Assembly: GCF_024124665.1 (NCBI RefSeq)
Contig: NZ_JAMXSB010000011.1
Location: forward strand, 124,001-188,000
Source: Pleionea sp. CnH1-48
Lineage (GTDB): Bacteria > Pseudomonadota > Gammaproteobacteria > Enterobacterales > Kangiellaceae
Reading direction: 5' to 3'
DNA: 64,000 bases
Positions within the stretch are counted from its first letter, which is position 1, and every line of letters starts with the position of its first letter. Below the pieces are notes generated by a model. That model was not told the origin of the DNA, ran no database searches, and saw only the letters and a list, made by a program, of their open reading frames with translations. The position numbers and the translations under genes were made by a program. Shown piece by piece: positions 36,663 through 44,939 of the stretch.

Positions 36663-38114
36663 TTAATTTAGCATGGCCTTATACTTCTTCATTTTTTCAA
36701 CCAGTGTCGTACGGCGCATACCTAAACGCTGTGCCGCTTTGGCAACGACACCCGAACTCTCGTCCAGCGCTTGTCGTATGTAATCCACTTCTAGTTTTGC
36801 CATAAACTCTTTGAGATTCAGCCCCTCTTTGGGCAAATTAAACGACTCAACAGTCGTTGCCGACACCTCTTCGGTTTCATCAGGCTGAGACTCGTTGGCT
36901 TCAATATGTTGAACCAGAGCGGGCGACTCATAAGCTTGAATACCATCACCATACTGATATTTTTCTGGCAGGTCGTTAATATCCACCACCCCATAGGGAA
37001 ACAGAATACATAAACGCTCTACCAGATTAGCCAGCTCTCGAACATTACCCGCCCAATCGTGTCGCATTAATGAAGCAATGGCACCCGCACTAAGACGCAC
37101 CGACCCTCGGTCGTGCTTCTCGAGACGAGTAATGAGCTCATTAATAAGCAATGGAACATCGTCTTGTCGCTCTCTTAACGCTGGCATCTCGATGGGGAAG
37201 ACATTAAGTCGATAAAATAGATCTTCACGGAAATTTCCTGCGGCCACTTCTTTATCCAGATTGCGATGAGTCGCAGCGATAATACGAACATCGGCCTCAA
37301 TGGTGCGGTTGCTGCCCACACGCTCAAAACATTTTTCTTGCAACACACGCAGCAGCTTTACCTGCATAGCCAGAGGCATATCGCCTATTTCGTCCAAAAA
37401 CAGCGTGCCGCCTTGTGCCAGCTCAAAACGCCCCTGCCGCGCACTGAGTGCGCCAGTAAAAGCTCCCTTTTCGTGACCGAAGAGTTCGCTTTCTAACAAA
37501 TCTCCAGGAATCGCCCCGCAATTAACAGGAACAAAAGGTTTATCGGAACGTTCGGAAAGATAATGAATATTGCGAGCCGCGACTTCTTTTCCGGTACCCG
37601 ACTCACCAAGAATTAATACATTCGCTTCGGTGTTCGCCACCTGCTCGATCAATTTTCTCACATCTTGAATCGCCTGACTGCTACCTATCATGCTACGAAA
37701 CAGTTCCAGCGGCTTTTGACCATCTTCCATCACATGCCGATTGCCACGGCACTCCTGGCAGGCATGCAACACTTCCAATAACGAATTATAGCGAGGTGGA
37801 TTTTCAATTCGTCCAACAATCTGGGTCTGAAGGTCGTTGGGCAGATCACCGGAATAGCTGATATCACCGGTAAGCAGTATAGGCAGAGTTTTTGATACCG
37901 CCTGAATCTCGCTGATCAGCTCAGACAGTGAAGAATAATGCTGGTGAGTACCAATGGCTATCGCCAGCAGATGCTCGGGTTGTTGGCAGGCTTGCTGCCA
38001 GTTCTCAGAGGTAGCAGAGAGGCATTCCTCGCCAATGAATTCTAAAATCACTTGAATATCATGAAGGTGATCGTGATCATCATCGATCAATAATATTTTT
38101 AGCTCTGACAGCAC
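36663..38114 (-). CDS. fleQ: Master flagellar regulator FleQ
   Basis: Sigma-54 activator at the top of the flagellar cascade; in Pseudomonas it is antagonised by FleN and c-di-GMP. 483 residues: a degenerate receiver domain (no phospho-Asp; AIAIGTHQH occupies the place), AAA+ domain with GESGTGKE and GAFTGA, and a Fis-type helix-turn-helix (VVAKAAQRLGMRRTTLVEKM). Start taken as GTG at 38114 (MLSELKILLIDDDHD) with GGGG about 7 bases upstream; a TTG at 38132 would add six residues. Confidence 0.96.
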   Translation of the reverse strand: MLSELKILLIDDDHDHLHDIQVILEFIGEECLSATSENWQQACQQPEHLLAIAIGTHQHYSSLSELISEIQAVSKTLPILLTGDISYSGDLPNDLQTQIVGRIENPPRYNSLLEVLHACQECRGNRHVMEDGQKPLELFRSMIGSSQAIQDVRKLIEQVANTEANVLILGESGTGKEVAARNIHYLSERSDKPFVPVNCGAIPGDLLESELFGHEKGAFTGALSARQGRFELAQGGTLFLDEIGDMPLAMQVKLLRVLQEKCFERVGSNRTIEADVRIIAATHRNLDKEVAAGNFREDLFYRLNVFPIEMPALRERQDDVPLLINELITRLEKHDRGSVRLSAGAIASLMRHDWAGNVRELANLVERLCILFPYGVVDINDLPEKYQYGDGIQAYESPALVQHIEANESQPDETEEVSATTVESFNLPKEGLNLKEFMAKLEVDYIRQALDESSGVVAKAAQRLGMRRTTLVEKMKKYKAMLN

Positions 38115-38677
38115 ATAACACCCCGATTCCAATGCTAAAAAAAGGTATTGTTCTTATTGTTAAATGTCAGTAGCACATCTACAGCTTAGAGCTCCTTTAG
38201 CTGTCTCGTCGCTTTATCAGAGTTTACTGACCGTCCCATCTAATAAATAGGCTGATAATGTTTTTCTGTCAATTTTTTGGCAATAAAAAGACGCTCTTTA
38301 AATTGCAGAAACTAACTCACTGAAACATTGTATTTTTTGGGCTTTATTACCCACAACCTTGTCGTGTCTAAATATACCCGTCGCCTTTCAAGGTGCAGTG
38401 GTGTTGGCTGCGCGCACTCACCCCAATCACTTAGTCTGTCTAAGCTCAGGGGATTCGCTTGCTGGCCGCCTACCTGCACTTTGAAATACTTTGGGTATAT
38501 CACACAGCGATGATCAACTTTTAAACACCACTAAGGTCATTTACTTATCGAAGATCAACAATAGTCCATACTTGGTTATAAGAAAAACATTTAAAAGAAT
38601 AAATACTTATTAATAAACTCAATAAAACATTCTAGTTTTATCCTACATCTTCATAACAATAACAAGGCTGCACAAAA
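38115..38677. other. fleQ upstream region with palindromic repeat
   Basis: Holds the fleQ promoter region, which I cannot resolve to a consensus box, then repeat copy R1 at 38373-38498 and an A+T-rich stretch before the convergently placed end of the 38678 gene. No gene supported. Confidence 0.6.
38373..38498. repeat. Dispersed palindromic repeat, copy R1
   Basis: 126-bp imperfect full-length palindrome. It begins TATACCCGTCGCCTTTCAAG and ends CTTTGAAATACTTTGGGTATA-like, so the terminal inverted repeats differ by a short block (GTCGCC against AAAGTA). The core includes CAATCACTTAG and GGCGGCC-type complements. Copies R2 and R3 carry the same sequence in opposite orientation. No coding capacity. 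A MITE- or REP-like non-autonomous element is the likely class. Confidence 0.85.
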
Positions 38678-39559
38678 TTAAGCACGATAAGCGGGAAAAT
38701 AACTTGTCGATGGTGAGGATGATAGTTGGTGATAGTGAGTGAGATTATGAATTCGCCCACCTAAATAAGCTATTCGTTCTGCATTGCACCAGCCTTTTTT
38801 AAAACGCCCCAGTCCATCATTAGCATTTTCTTTCACACCACTGCTTCCTCCCAGGTCAAGAAATTGGATGCTTTGCTTTTGGTAATAGTCAATGGCCGCA
38901 CTAAATAAAGCGTAAGAGGAGTTTTCTTTGTAGCCCTGATCTGCGTGAGCCCCTAAATGATAATAAATACGTTCATCGATTTTAGTAAACAGCAGCATGC
39001 CAACAATATGCTTTTGTACTCTGGCGACAAAGACATCACACAAAAGAAGCTGTTGCTTCAATGCGCCATCAGAAAAGTCCGCAACACCAACGATAGAGTG
39101 TCGCAACTTTAATTGGCGATAAAGCTCGAGCCAGGCGGTAGATACAGCTTCCGGCAGGTCGCTACCAACAGCATGCAGTTCGACCGTTATGTTTTTCTGA
39201 GCTTTGCTAACATTACGGCGATGATGACGCGCCAAAACCATAGGCTGCTCAAAGTCGATGACGTAGTGACGTTTAAAAGGAATAAAGCTGTGATTAAAAA
39301 TTTGCTGGGCTTCTTTATCAGAAGGTTGCTTAAGAGGGTCCACAACTGCGACAAAACTGACAAGATCTTCAGGAGCATCATTTACATCGGCCACCATAGC
39401 AGACCAGTTACGGCAACAGAGCAATGGATAAGGAGCGCTCCAGTCTACAAAATGGGAGCTATCAATAGCGCGTTCAATTACATAAGTGCTGGCATTGGGC
39501 AGCGCCACCGGCTGGCCAATGTGCGCTAAAGTTTGTGCATATTGATGACCTTGATACAT
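38678..39559 (-). CDS. FemAB/GNAT-like acyltransferase, first of two
   Basis: 293 residues with the C-terminal GNAT fold typical of FemAB-related proteins that join an acyl or aminoacyl group to an amine: an ARHHRRNVSKAQK basic motif near 120, IVGMLLFTKIDERIYYHLGAHAD (in part), and FLDLGGSSGVKENANDGLGRFKKGW near the end. That last segment parallels LNLGGGISEDDGLARFKKSMGG in the gene at 41590, so the two are paralogues. Last gene of a six-gene cassette, 15 bases after the beta-propeller gene. Substrate unknown; a flagellin sugar is one possibility. Confidence 0.75.
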   Translation of the reverse strand: MYQGHQYAQTLAHIGQPVALPNASTYVIERAIDSSHFVDWSAPYPLLCCRNWSAMVADVNDAPEDLVSFVAVVDPLKQPSDKEAQQIFNHSFIPFKRHYVIDFEQPMVLARHHRRNVSKAQKNITVELHAVGSDLPEAVSTAWLELYRQLKLRHSIVGVADFSDGALKQQLLLCDVFVARVQKHIVGMLLFTKIDERIYYHLGAHADQGYKENSSYALFSAAIDYYQKQSIQFLDLGGSSGVKENANDGLGRFKKGWCNAERIAYLGGRIHNLTHYHQLSSSPSTSYFPAYRA

Positions 39560-39574
39560 CTTATGCTCGTCGCT

Positions 39575-40501
39575 CTATTCCACCAGCTCTGCTATACCAA
39601 AACCACTTTTACCGAATCCATTGCCGTTATAAAACATCAGATAACGGCCATCGACTTTTAGTAACGCAGGGTAAGCGGTCATTTGCGAATCCCAACCTTG
39701 TTCCGAAGGCCCCAGGTCAGGTGGATCAGGTAAGCGCTCCCATTGCATTCCGTCTTGAGAAGTCGCCTGCCCTATGGCATAAGCGTTTTGTCCTTCGCGA
39801 AAGCCTCGACTACCACGATGACAGTAATACATGGTCAAACCCTGATCAGTTTCTATGATCCAGGGTCTGGCAAGTGCTTCTTCTGGATAGTCTGGCTGCA
39901 AACAACTGTGATTAGGTCGTTGCCAAAGTGTGCCGCAAGAGGATTGAGCCAATTTGATGTCATAGAGCATTTCTGGCGTGTCATTTATATCCACCCATCC
40001 AGTGCCAGAGGTGTAATACATACGCCATTCTTGTTGATAGTGATGGACAAAAGGCGAAGTAAATAAAAAACACTCATGAGGTGTTCGATCAACAACGGGC
40101 CCTGGATACAAACGCTTAAAGGTTTCTGAGGCATGATCATACTCGGCAACACCTATCGCATAGCTTAATGGCACCGTCACCTTGGGCGTAATGCCAACAA
40201 AATACATTAACCAGCGGCCATTGACTTCAACCATGCAACTGGGTGCGACCCCTCTATCATCAAACCCACCACAGGGTCCGAGATCAAGTGCAGGCTTTTG
40301 TGAAATACCTAAGACTTTATCGGGTTGCTGTCGATCCAGATCAACAAACCCTATGCGACTCATATTCTGTGCATTTCTTGTCATAATAAACACACGAATA
40401 CGATCATCCATTAAAAATGGTGTCGGTAACTGAGCATGAGAAACCATCCAGTTATTTTCGTTTTCAACGCTGTAGATACACCCCAGTTTATTCCATTTCA
40501 C
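39575..40501 (-). CDS. Five-bladed beta-propeller glycosidase-like protein
   Basis: 308 residues with repeated blade motifs of GH43/GH32/GH130-like folds: IRVFIMTRN, GRWLMYFVG, WRMYYTSG, LTMYYCHRG and GRYLMFYNG. Acidic residues expected for catalysis may lie at TPFLMDD, CGGFDDRG and HECFLFTSP, but no definite family assignment is possible. Start is GTG at 40501, overlapping the upstream GNAT stop by 4 bases (GTGA) with GGGGTGG ahead of it. Cytoplasmic, no signal peptide, so a role on an intracellular glycan or sugar intermediate is more likely than polysaccharide breakdown. Confidence 0.7.
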   Translation of the reverse strand: MKWNKLGCIYSVENENNWMVSHAQLPTPFLMDDRIRVFIMTRNAQNMSRIGFVDLDRQQPDKVLGISQKPALDLGPCGGFDDRGVAPSCMVEVNGRWLMYFVGITPKVTVPLSYAIGVAEYDHASETFKRLYPGPVVDRTPHECFLFTSPFVHHYQQEWRMYYTSGTGWVDINDTPEMLYDIKLAQSSCGTLWQRPNHSCLQPDYPEEALARPWIIETDQGLTMYYCHRGSRGFREGQNAYAIGQATSQDGMQWERLPDPPDLGPSEQGWDSQMTAYPALLKVDGRYLMFYNGNGFGKSGFGIAELVE

Positions 40502-40965
40502 AATTGCCACCCCATCTGCCAAAAGTCGACTTGATACCAGTGCTTACGTAAATAAGCTTCTTCTTCAAGTCCGATATGTTCATAAAACCGTTTGCTGTTT
40601 TTATCGGGAACGGTCAGTTTAATTTTATGTGCTCCTAACTCGCGATACTCTTCGGCCGCACGAAGCATCAGTTGCTTGCCGATACTTCGTCCACGAGCCG
40701 ACTTATCAACGACTAGCCAAATCACAGTGGCGACGCCACTCTCATGAGGAGTCCCCAAAAGCGCACCCAAAACCTGCCCTTGTTCATGATAGACCAGAGA
40801 TACCTGTTGTTTTTGGTGAACCCAGTGCGTAAGCTTGTCTTGATCCCAGCTCTGTATGTAATCTTTTCTTGCCGTTTCATTAAGCGCGCCAAGATCTTGT
40901 TGAATCATCTCTACCAATAATTTGTGAACATCCTTAATATGATGCAGAGAAAAAGTCTCAACCAT
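40498..40965 (-). CDS. GNAT-family N-acetyltransferase
   Basis: 155-residue GNAT domain: acetyl-CoA loop in VVDKSARGRSIGKQLMLRA and the C-terminal NSKRFYEHIGLEEEAYLRKHW. Overlaps the methyltransferase upstream by 8 bases and the beta-propeller gene by 4. Such enzymes N-acylate amino sugars or proteins; the substrate cannot be read here. Confidence 0.88.
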   Translation of the reverse strand: MVETFSLHHIKDVHKLLVEMIQQDLGALNETARKDYIQSWDQDKLTHWVHQKQQVSLVYHEQGQVLGALLGTPHESGVATVIWLVVDKSARGRSIGKQLMLRAAEEYRELGAHKIKLTVPDKNSKRFYEHIGLEEEAYLRKHWYQVDFWQMGWQL

Positions 40966-41590
40966 GATTAGCCTCTTTATAAACGTAAACGGTATATTCG
41001 TACAATCCGTAATCCTGACGCATTATAAAATGCGGTGATATATTTTTTCTCAACCAAAAGCCTAGCTCATCACAAGACACATGAAACAGGTCGGGACGAC
41101 ACCAGTCCACCTGATTGCTCATAACGTTAAAAGCGACGCCTTGTCTTGATGCTTTAAAACAGGCAGAGATCATGGCTTTAGCAAACTGCATCATATCGTC
41201 ATAAGACAAAGACAACTTCTCAGTTAACACGCCATTCATAACGCATACATCCACACTGTTATCGGCCAAAGGTTGTTGCAAAATATCTTGCTGCCAAAAT
41301 AACGACTCATCCCATCGCTGGTGGGCAGCGGCGATCATTTTCTCAGAGATATCCAGCCCTCGGTACTGCCAGCCCTGCGCTGGCTCATACTGTTTAACAA
41401 AGTCATAAAACAAACCAGCTCCGCAACCAACATCCAACAAACTTCCAGGCTTAAAATATTGAAGTAAATCAGCCATAACCTGAAAGCGCACATTTAAACT
41501 CTCTTCGCTTGGCCAGTCCATCCCTTTTGCTGATGCGCCATGACGTTGTAAACATTCTTCATAATGTTGGGCCAGTACTCGATAATCCAT
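40958..41590 (-). CDS. SAM-dependent methyltransferase (class I)
   Basis: 210 residues with a Rossmann methyltransferase fold: motif I LLDVGCGAGLFYDFV near 53-67, YRGLDISEKMIAAA, and DVCVMNGVLTEKL. One base overlaps with the FemAB-like gene upstream (TAATG). Small-molecule or sugar O/N-methylation is likely. Substrate unknown. Confidence 0.85.
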   Translation of the reverse strand: MDYRVLAQHYEECLQRHGASAKGMDWPSEESLNVRFQVMADLLQYFKPGSLLDVGCGAGLFYDFVKQYEPAQGWQYRGLDISEKMIAAAHQRWDESLFWQQDILQQPLADNSVDVCVMNGVLTEKLSLSYDDMMQFAKAMISACFKASRQGVAFNVMSNQVDWCRPDLFHVSCDELGFWLRKNISPHFIMRQDYGLYEYTVYVYKEANHG

Positions 41591-42567
41591 TAACTTGAAC
41601 CCGAATAATAAGGAGGGAAAAATTGAGAGGGTTTGGCCTTAGAACAGAGCTTATCAAATACGGGTTGATTATGAACTTGCTTCAATACATTGCAACGCAC
41701 TTCTGTGCCTCCCATGCTCTTTTTAAAACGGGCTAATCCATCGTCTTCGCTGATGCCTCCACCGAGGTTTAATGACACTATGCCCCTCTTTGCCAACTCA
41801 CACATGCCATGCCACAATAATCCACGGCTATGTGTTTTGCCTTCTTCAGAAAAGCTCGCAACAAAATAGTCCGCCCTGTTATTGGCAACGATAAATACAT
41901 TGGCCGCCACAAGTTTGTTATTTTCCCAGATGCAGAACACCCAGGTGGTATCCAATTCGATAAGACGCTTTAACGACTCTAATATATGAAAGTATATATG
42001 GCCTGCCTGCTTCTGCTCTAAATTATGGCGATATAGTTGCAGCAGTTCAGGTAATGCTTTGCGCTTATTATCACAAACCAATAGGTTCATCTGTTCCCAC
42101 TTGCGCACCTCGTAACGAGAAGTTTTACTTAACTGAGCAAACATCTCATCAACTTTCGAGCTAAGAGTGACTTTATAAATAGTGCGATAGTGATCGCTGG
42201 CTTCATTAAAAGGCTCACTCTCTGGCCCCTGTACCAGATAACTGCAAACCGAGTTTTGTTCAATCGCATAATCATTGAATTGCGATAATGCGTTATCCAA
42301 TCCATAACCACACAGGCCAGACCAACCATAAGGAGAGTACCAATCTTTATGGCCCTGATAAGAACGTTCTAAAACAGGACAAACCCAATATGATTGGTCA
42401 TCCGAGTATTTAATTAAGGCAATATCAGAATACAAAGCAGAGAGATAATCTGGGCAAAATCCCGGTCCGGTTGTGAGCGGATGCAAAGCTTGAAGCCAGC
42501 GTTGTCGTTCGCTGGCCAAAATCCATTCTATATGACTTAGTGACGATTGAGCCACGGCAACTGCCAT
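41590..42567 (-). CDS. FemAB/GNAT-like acyltransferase, second of two
   Basis: 325 residues: N-terminal half with YSPYGWSGLCGYG, central SKTSRYEVRKWEQM (basic motif typical of FemAB-related enzymes), and C-terminal GNAT half with VAANVFIVANNRADYFVASF and SLNLGGGISEDDGLARFKKS. Paralogue of the gene at 38678. Overlaps the MBL gene by 31 bases if the ATG at 42567 is used; a GTG at 42555 would reduce that to 19. Neither start has a strong ribosome site. Confidence 0.75.
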   Translation of the reverse strand: MAVAVAQSSLSHIEWILASERQRWLQALHPLTTGPGFCPDYLSALYSDIALIKYSDDQSYWVCPVLERSYQGHKDWYSPYGWSGLCGYGLDNALSQFNDYAIEQNSVCSYLVQGPESEPFNEASDHYRTIYKVTLSSKVDEMFAQLSKTSRYEVRKWEQMNLLVCDNKRKALPELLQLYRHNLEQKQAGHIYFHILESLKRLIELDTTWVFCIWENNKLVAANVFIVANNRADYFVASFSEEGKTHSRGLLWHGMCELAKRGIVSLNLGGGISEDDGLARFKKSMGGTEVRCNVLKQVHNQPVFDKLCSKAKPSQFFPPYYSGSS

Positions 42568-43988
42568 TCGTTTGGTTGAGTAAACACACCATGTTCAGGT
42601 CGCAATCGTTTCGATAGTTGAGGATGCAATACCGAGTCAACTAAGGCCTGACTATTGCGGTTATTGAGGTCAATGTGTGTCTCAAACCAGAACCAGAAGT
42701 GAGCGATCTCAAGACGAAAAGGAACATGTTGATTGTTTTCGGCAGCCCACTGCAAATTATTCATCAGCATTTTGCCTTCAACCACGGCTGCCCAGATAAA
42801 TTCATTAATATATAAGGTCTGATCAACCTCATCAGAATCATCCCATAGAAAACGGACGCCCTCTTCAACACTACTATCAATCACAAAGTTAAAGTGTTTT
42901 TGATTCCACTCAACAACGAACCTGACTCTCACATCAAACACAATATCTTCCTGATAGATCCATTGCTGCAGATAAGCGATATGTGTTCGTGTTCTTTGCT
43001 CCAGATCATCAAGAGAGCTGCTGTCGATCCACTGTTCCAGTTGGCTAATCTTAGATTGATAATGTGCTTTCACTTCCTTTATATGATCAAGGTAGTGACT
43101 CCAATCAATAGGAGGATGATTTTTTGTAATGCCAGACTCTGGCGTCCACTCATCCGATGGATACATTAAAACTAATTCAACCCCGCCCCCACGTTCGTGA
43201 GTTTCAACATACTCTTTAAATTCTAACGGCGTCGCTCGGTTAGACCAGTTACAGTGCCACATGCGATCACTTAGCCAGGCGAAGTCACCCGCAAAAGGCG
43301 CGATACGTTTTATATCAAGATACTCCAACACATTGCGTTGCTGTATCCAACTGGTGCGACGTTCTTTTACTGCGGCTTTCATTTCTTCAATCGGCATTCG
43401 GTAACAACCAGGGAACATGGAAACCCCGGCGTATTGAATAAAAGCAATGTCTATTTGACCAAACTGTTTATCGACCTGTTCATAAAGTGCTTTATCAGAA
43501 GGACAATCATTCATATTAAGCAGCTTATAATTGTCTTGCTCGAGTACGAAGCCAGAGTTTTCCCAATCCCACCACTTGGTCTCGCAAGCAGGTAACAAAG
43601 TAAATACACTGCCTTCGCCCAGATCCAGCGACTGCCAGGGCTTTATCTTTTTGATATTATAGAAGCCCATCTCGCGCAGTGTGCGCTCCATGGTTTGTGC
43701 TCTGAGTCCTGGCTTACAGGTATACTCCGCCAACAGAATGCAGGTGTCTCTTGGGATCAAATCAATCGATGGTATATGGAAATGATCTTCATGTGGGTGA
43801 GAAAAGTACACATAGTCCAGTTGCCTATAAACCTCTTCGGGAGGCATGACTGCCGCAGGAAATTTCCAGGTAGTAAAATTATAAACGGGTTCATTAAGAA
43901 TCCATGGATCGCATACCAAACTGCCAAACTTGCCTTCTATTCTTAGACAAGCATGCGAAACAAAGGTGACCTTTAGCGATTCGCTCAT
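42537..43988 (-). CDS. MBL-fold protein resembling CMP-Neu5Ac hydroxylase C-terminal part
   Basis: 483 residues. The metallo-beta-lactamase fold (about 8-260) has the metal-binding motif SHPHEDHFH, CDPWILNEPVYN, NMNDCPSD and FAGDFAWLSDRMWH. The pattern recalls UlaG-like and CMP-N-acetylneuraminate hydroxylase proteins, but no Rieske iron-sulphur domain is visible. The C-terminal 200 residues are acidic and aromatic with no family I recognise. ATG at 43988 (MSESLKVTFVSHA) has GAGGGA 7 bases upstream and is chosen over 44012. First gene of the six-gene cassette. Confidence 0.72.
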   Translation of the reverse strand: MSESLKVTFVSHACLRIEGKFGSLVCDPWILNEPVYNFTTWKFPAAVMPPEEVYRQLDYVYFSHPHEDHFHIPSIDLIPRDTCILLAEYTCKPGLRAQTMERTLREMGFYNIKKIKPWQSLDLGEGSVFTLLPACETKWWDWENSGFVLEQDNYKLLNMNDCPSDKALYEQVDKQFGQIDIAFIQYAGVSMFPGCYRMPIEEMKAAVKERRTSWIQQRNVLEYLDIKRIAPFAGDFAWLSDRMWHCNWSNRATPLEFKEYVETHERGGGVELVLMYPSDEWTPESGITKNHPPIDWSHYLDHIKEVKAHYQSKISQLEQWIDSSSLDDLEQRTRTHIAYLQQWIYQEDIVFDVRVRFVVEWNQKHFNFVIDSSVEEGVRFLWDDSDEVDQTLYINEFIWAAVVEGKMLMNNLQWAAENNQHVPFRLEIAHFWFWFETHIDLNNRNSQALVDSVLHPQLSKRLRPEHGVFTQPNEWQLPWLNRH

Positions 43989-44038
43989 TACCGCATCCCT
44001 CATTGAGTTCAATTGAATGTGTCACTTTTTACCGCTAA

Positions 44039-44056
44039 GAGGAAAAGCTTTTCCTC
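44039..44056. promoter_or_regulatory. Perfect 18-bp palindrome upstream of the MBL cassette
   Basis: GAGGAAAAGCTTTTCCTC, a perfect palindrome 51 bases before the MBL gene start. Its position suggests a repressor or activator site for the cassette. No match to a named operator is claimed. Confidence 0.4.
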
Positions 44057-44170
44057 ACTCTGTTCTTTTGGCCACGTATTTATCGTTAGAGTTTATTTGT
44101 GACTTTATCACCACAATTTGCCATCGACGGCCACAAGCGGCAAGCCTTATCCGCAAATTAATCTCGGGCG

Positions 44171-44196
44171 AAAAAAAGGGGCTATTGCTAGCCCCC
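44171..44196 (-). terminator. Terminator-like hairpin on the minus strand
   Basis: On the minus strand: GGGGCTA-GCAA-TAGCCCC followed by seven T. A 7-bp G+C-rich stem, 4-base loop and T-run fit a Rho-independent terminator. No minus-strand gene lies to its right before pgi, so it may end an unannotated RNA or shield the MBL cassette. Confidence 0.6.
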
Positions 44197-44382
44197 TACC
44201 GTACGACGATTTTGAAGGAACTTCCTGCGAATTTCTCAGGTTACACAGGAATATACCCTCTCGAAGAGTCAAATCATACGAATGTTCTCAGCAAACGTAT
44301 GATCATTCACTTCGTGTGAGCCAAACATAACTGTTCTCAGCAATTACGGACTCGATTTTACTTCGCGAAAGTAATTACCACC

Positions 44383-44407
44383 TCAAAGGTTCAGGAGATC
44401 TACAAAT
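44383..44407 (+). pseudogene. Orphan flagellin 5' leader without a flagellin
   Basis: 25 bases are identical to the leader and ribosome site of the third flagellin gene (58101-58125), including AGGTTCAGGAGATCTACAAA. At the start codon the orphan reads ATC, not ATG, and T/C-rich sequence follows with no flagellin coding. Two TTCTCAG motifs, a leader hallmark here, lie upstream at 44285 and 44334. Most simply, this is a remnant of a lost flagellin gene; a retained regulatory copy is an alternative. Confidence 0.7.
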
Positions 44408-44666
44408 CTTTTTCCCCTTTTTCGGTAGCAATCAATACACAGCAATCACTGTGCCAACTTTCAAAACTGATAAAGCTGAACTTCTTTAACCAGGCAAAAA
44501 AATCGCTTTGAGATAAAAATTTAAAAATATTCTCACATTGCGCCCCTTATTGGCCGATAACCCTATATAAGGAAGCAATAAAGTGACCGACTTGATGATT
44601 CGCTTTACAAGATCGTACTCACACAATATCGCACAGTACTTACGTCAAAAAGCTGGCGCTTGACCC

Positions 44667-44683
44667 GTGGTATAAGTTTTGCT
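44667..44683 (+). promoter_or_regulatory. Possible sigma-54 promoter for pgi-rfbB-rfbA
   Basis: GTGGTATAAGTTTTGCT: GG and GC are 10 bases apart and TTTTGC fits the -12 element, but -24 reads TGGT where TGGC is usual. It is about 257 bases upstream of pgi, with repeat R2 between promoter and gene. Confidence 0.45.
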
Positions 44684-44732
44684 TCACTCTTAATTAACGT
44701 CAAAAAACCGATTACTGCTTGCAAATCAAAGT

Positions 44733-44859
44733 TATACCCAAAGTATTTCAAGGTGCAGGTAGGCGGCCAGTAAGCGAGTCCCTTGAGCTTAGATATCCTA
44801 AGTGATTGGGGGGAGTGCGCGCAGCCAACACCGCTGCACCTTGAAAGGCGACGGGTATA
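44733..44859. repeat. Dispersed palindromic repeat, copy R2
   Basis: 127 bp, the reverse-oriented equivalent of R1: begins TATACCCAAAGTATTTCAAG and ends CTTGAAAGGCGACGGGTATA. Lies in the leader of pgi. Terminal TATA bases may include a TA target duplication, which cannot be proved from one copy. Confidence 0.85.
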
Positions 44860-44939
44860 TAAGTAATCGGACAAATCTTGATGTCTGACGCAACTGGCTT
44901 AAAAGCGTTCAAGAAACTAAACGCTTGAGGAAATTTATA

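Larger units (their letters stand above)
43989..44939. other. Divergent spacer with orphan flagellin leader and repeat R2
   Basis: About 950 bases between the MBL cassette (leftward) and pgi (rightward), with no supported gene. It contains an 18-bp perfect palindrome (44039-44056), a minus-strand terminator-like hairpin (44171-44196), three TTCTCAG motifs (44233, 44285, 44334), a 7-bp inverted repeat TCATACG/CGTATGA around the second one, an orphan flagellin leader (44383-44407), an isolated GCCGATAA (44553), a weak sigma-54 box (44667) and repeat R2. Confidence 0.7.

Noticed and set aside
38314-38513. Small open frames through repeats R1, R2 and R3
   Set aside because: The same frames recur because the repeat recurs; they have no start signals and are consequences of the palindrome.
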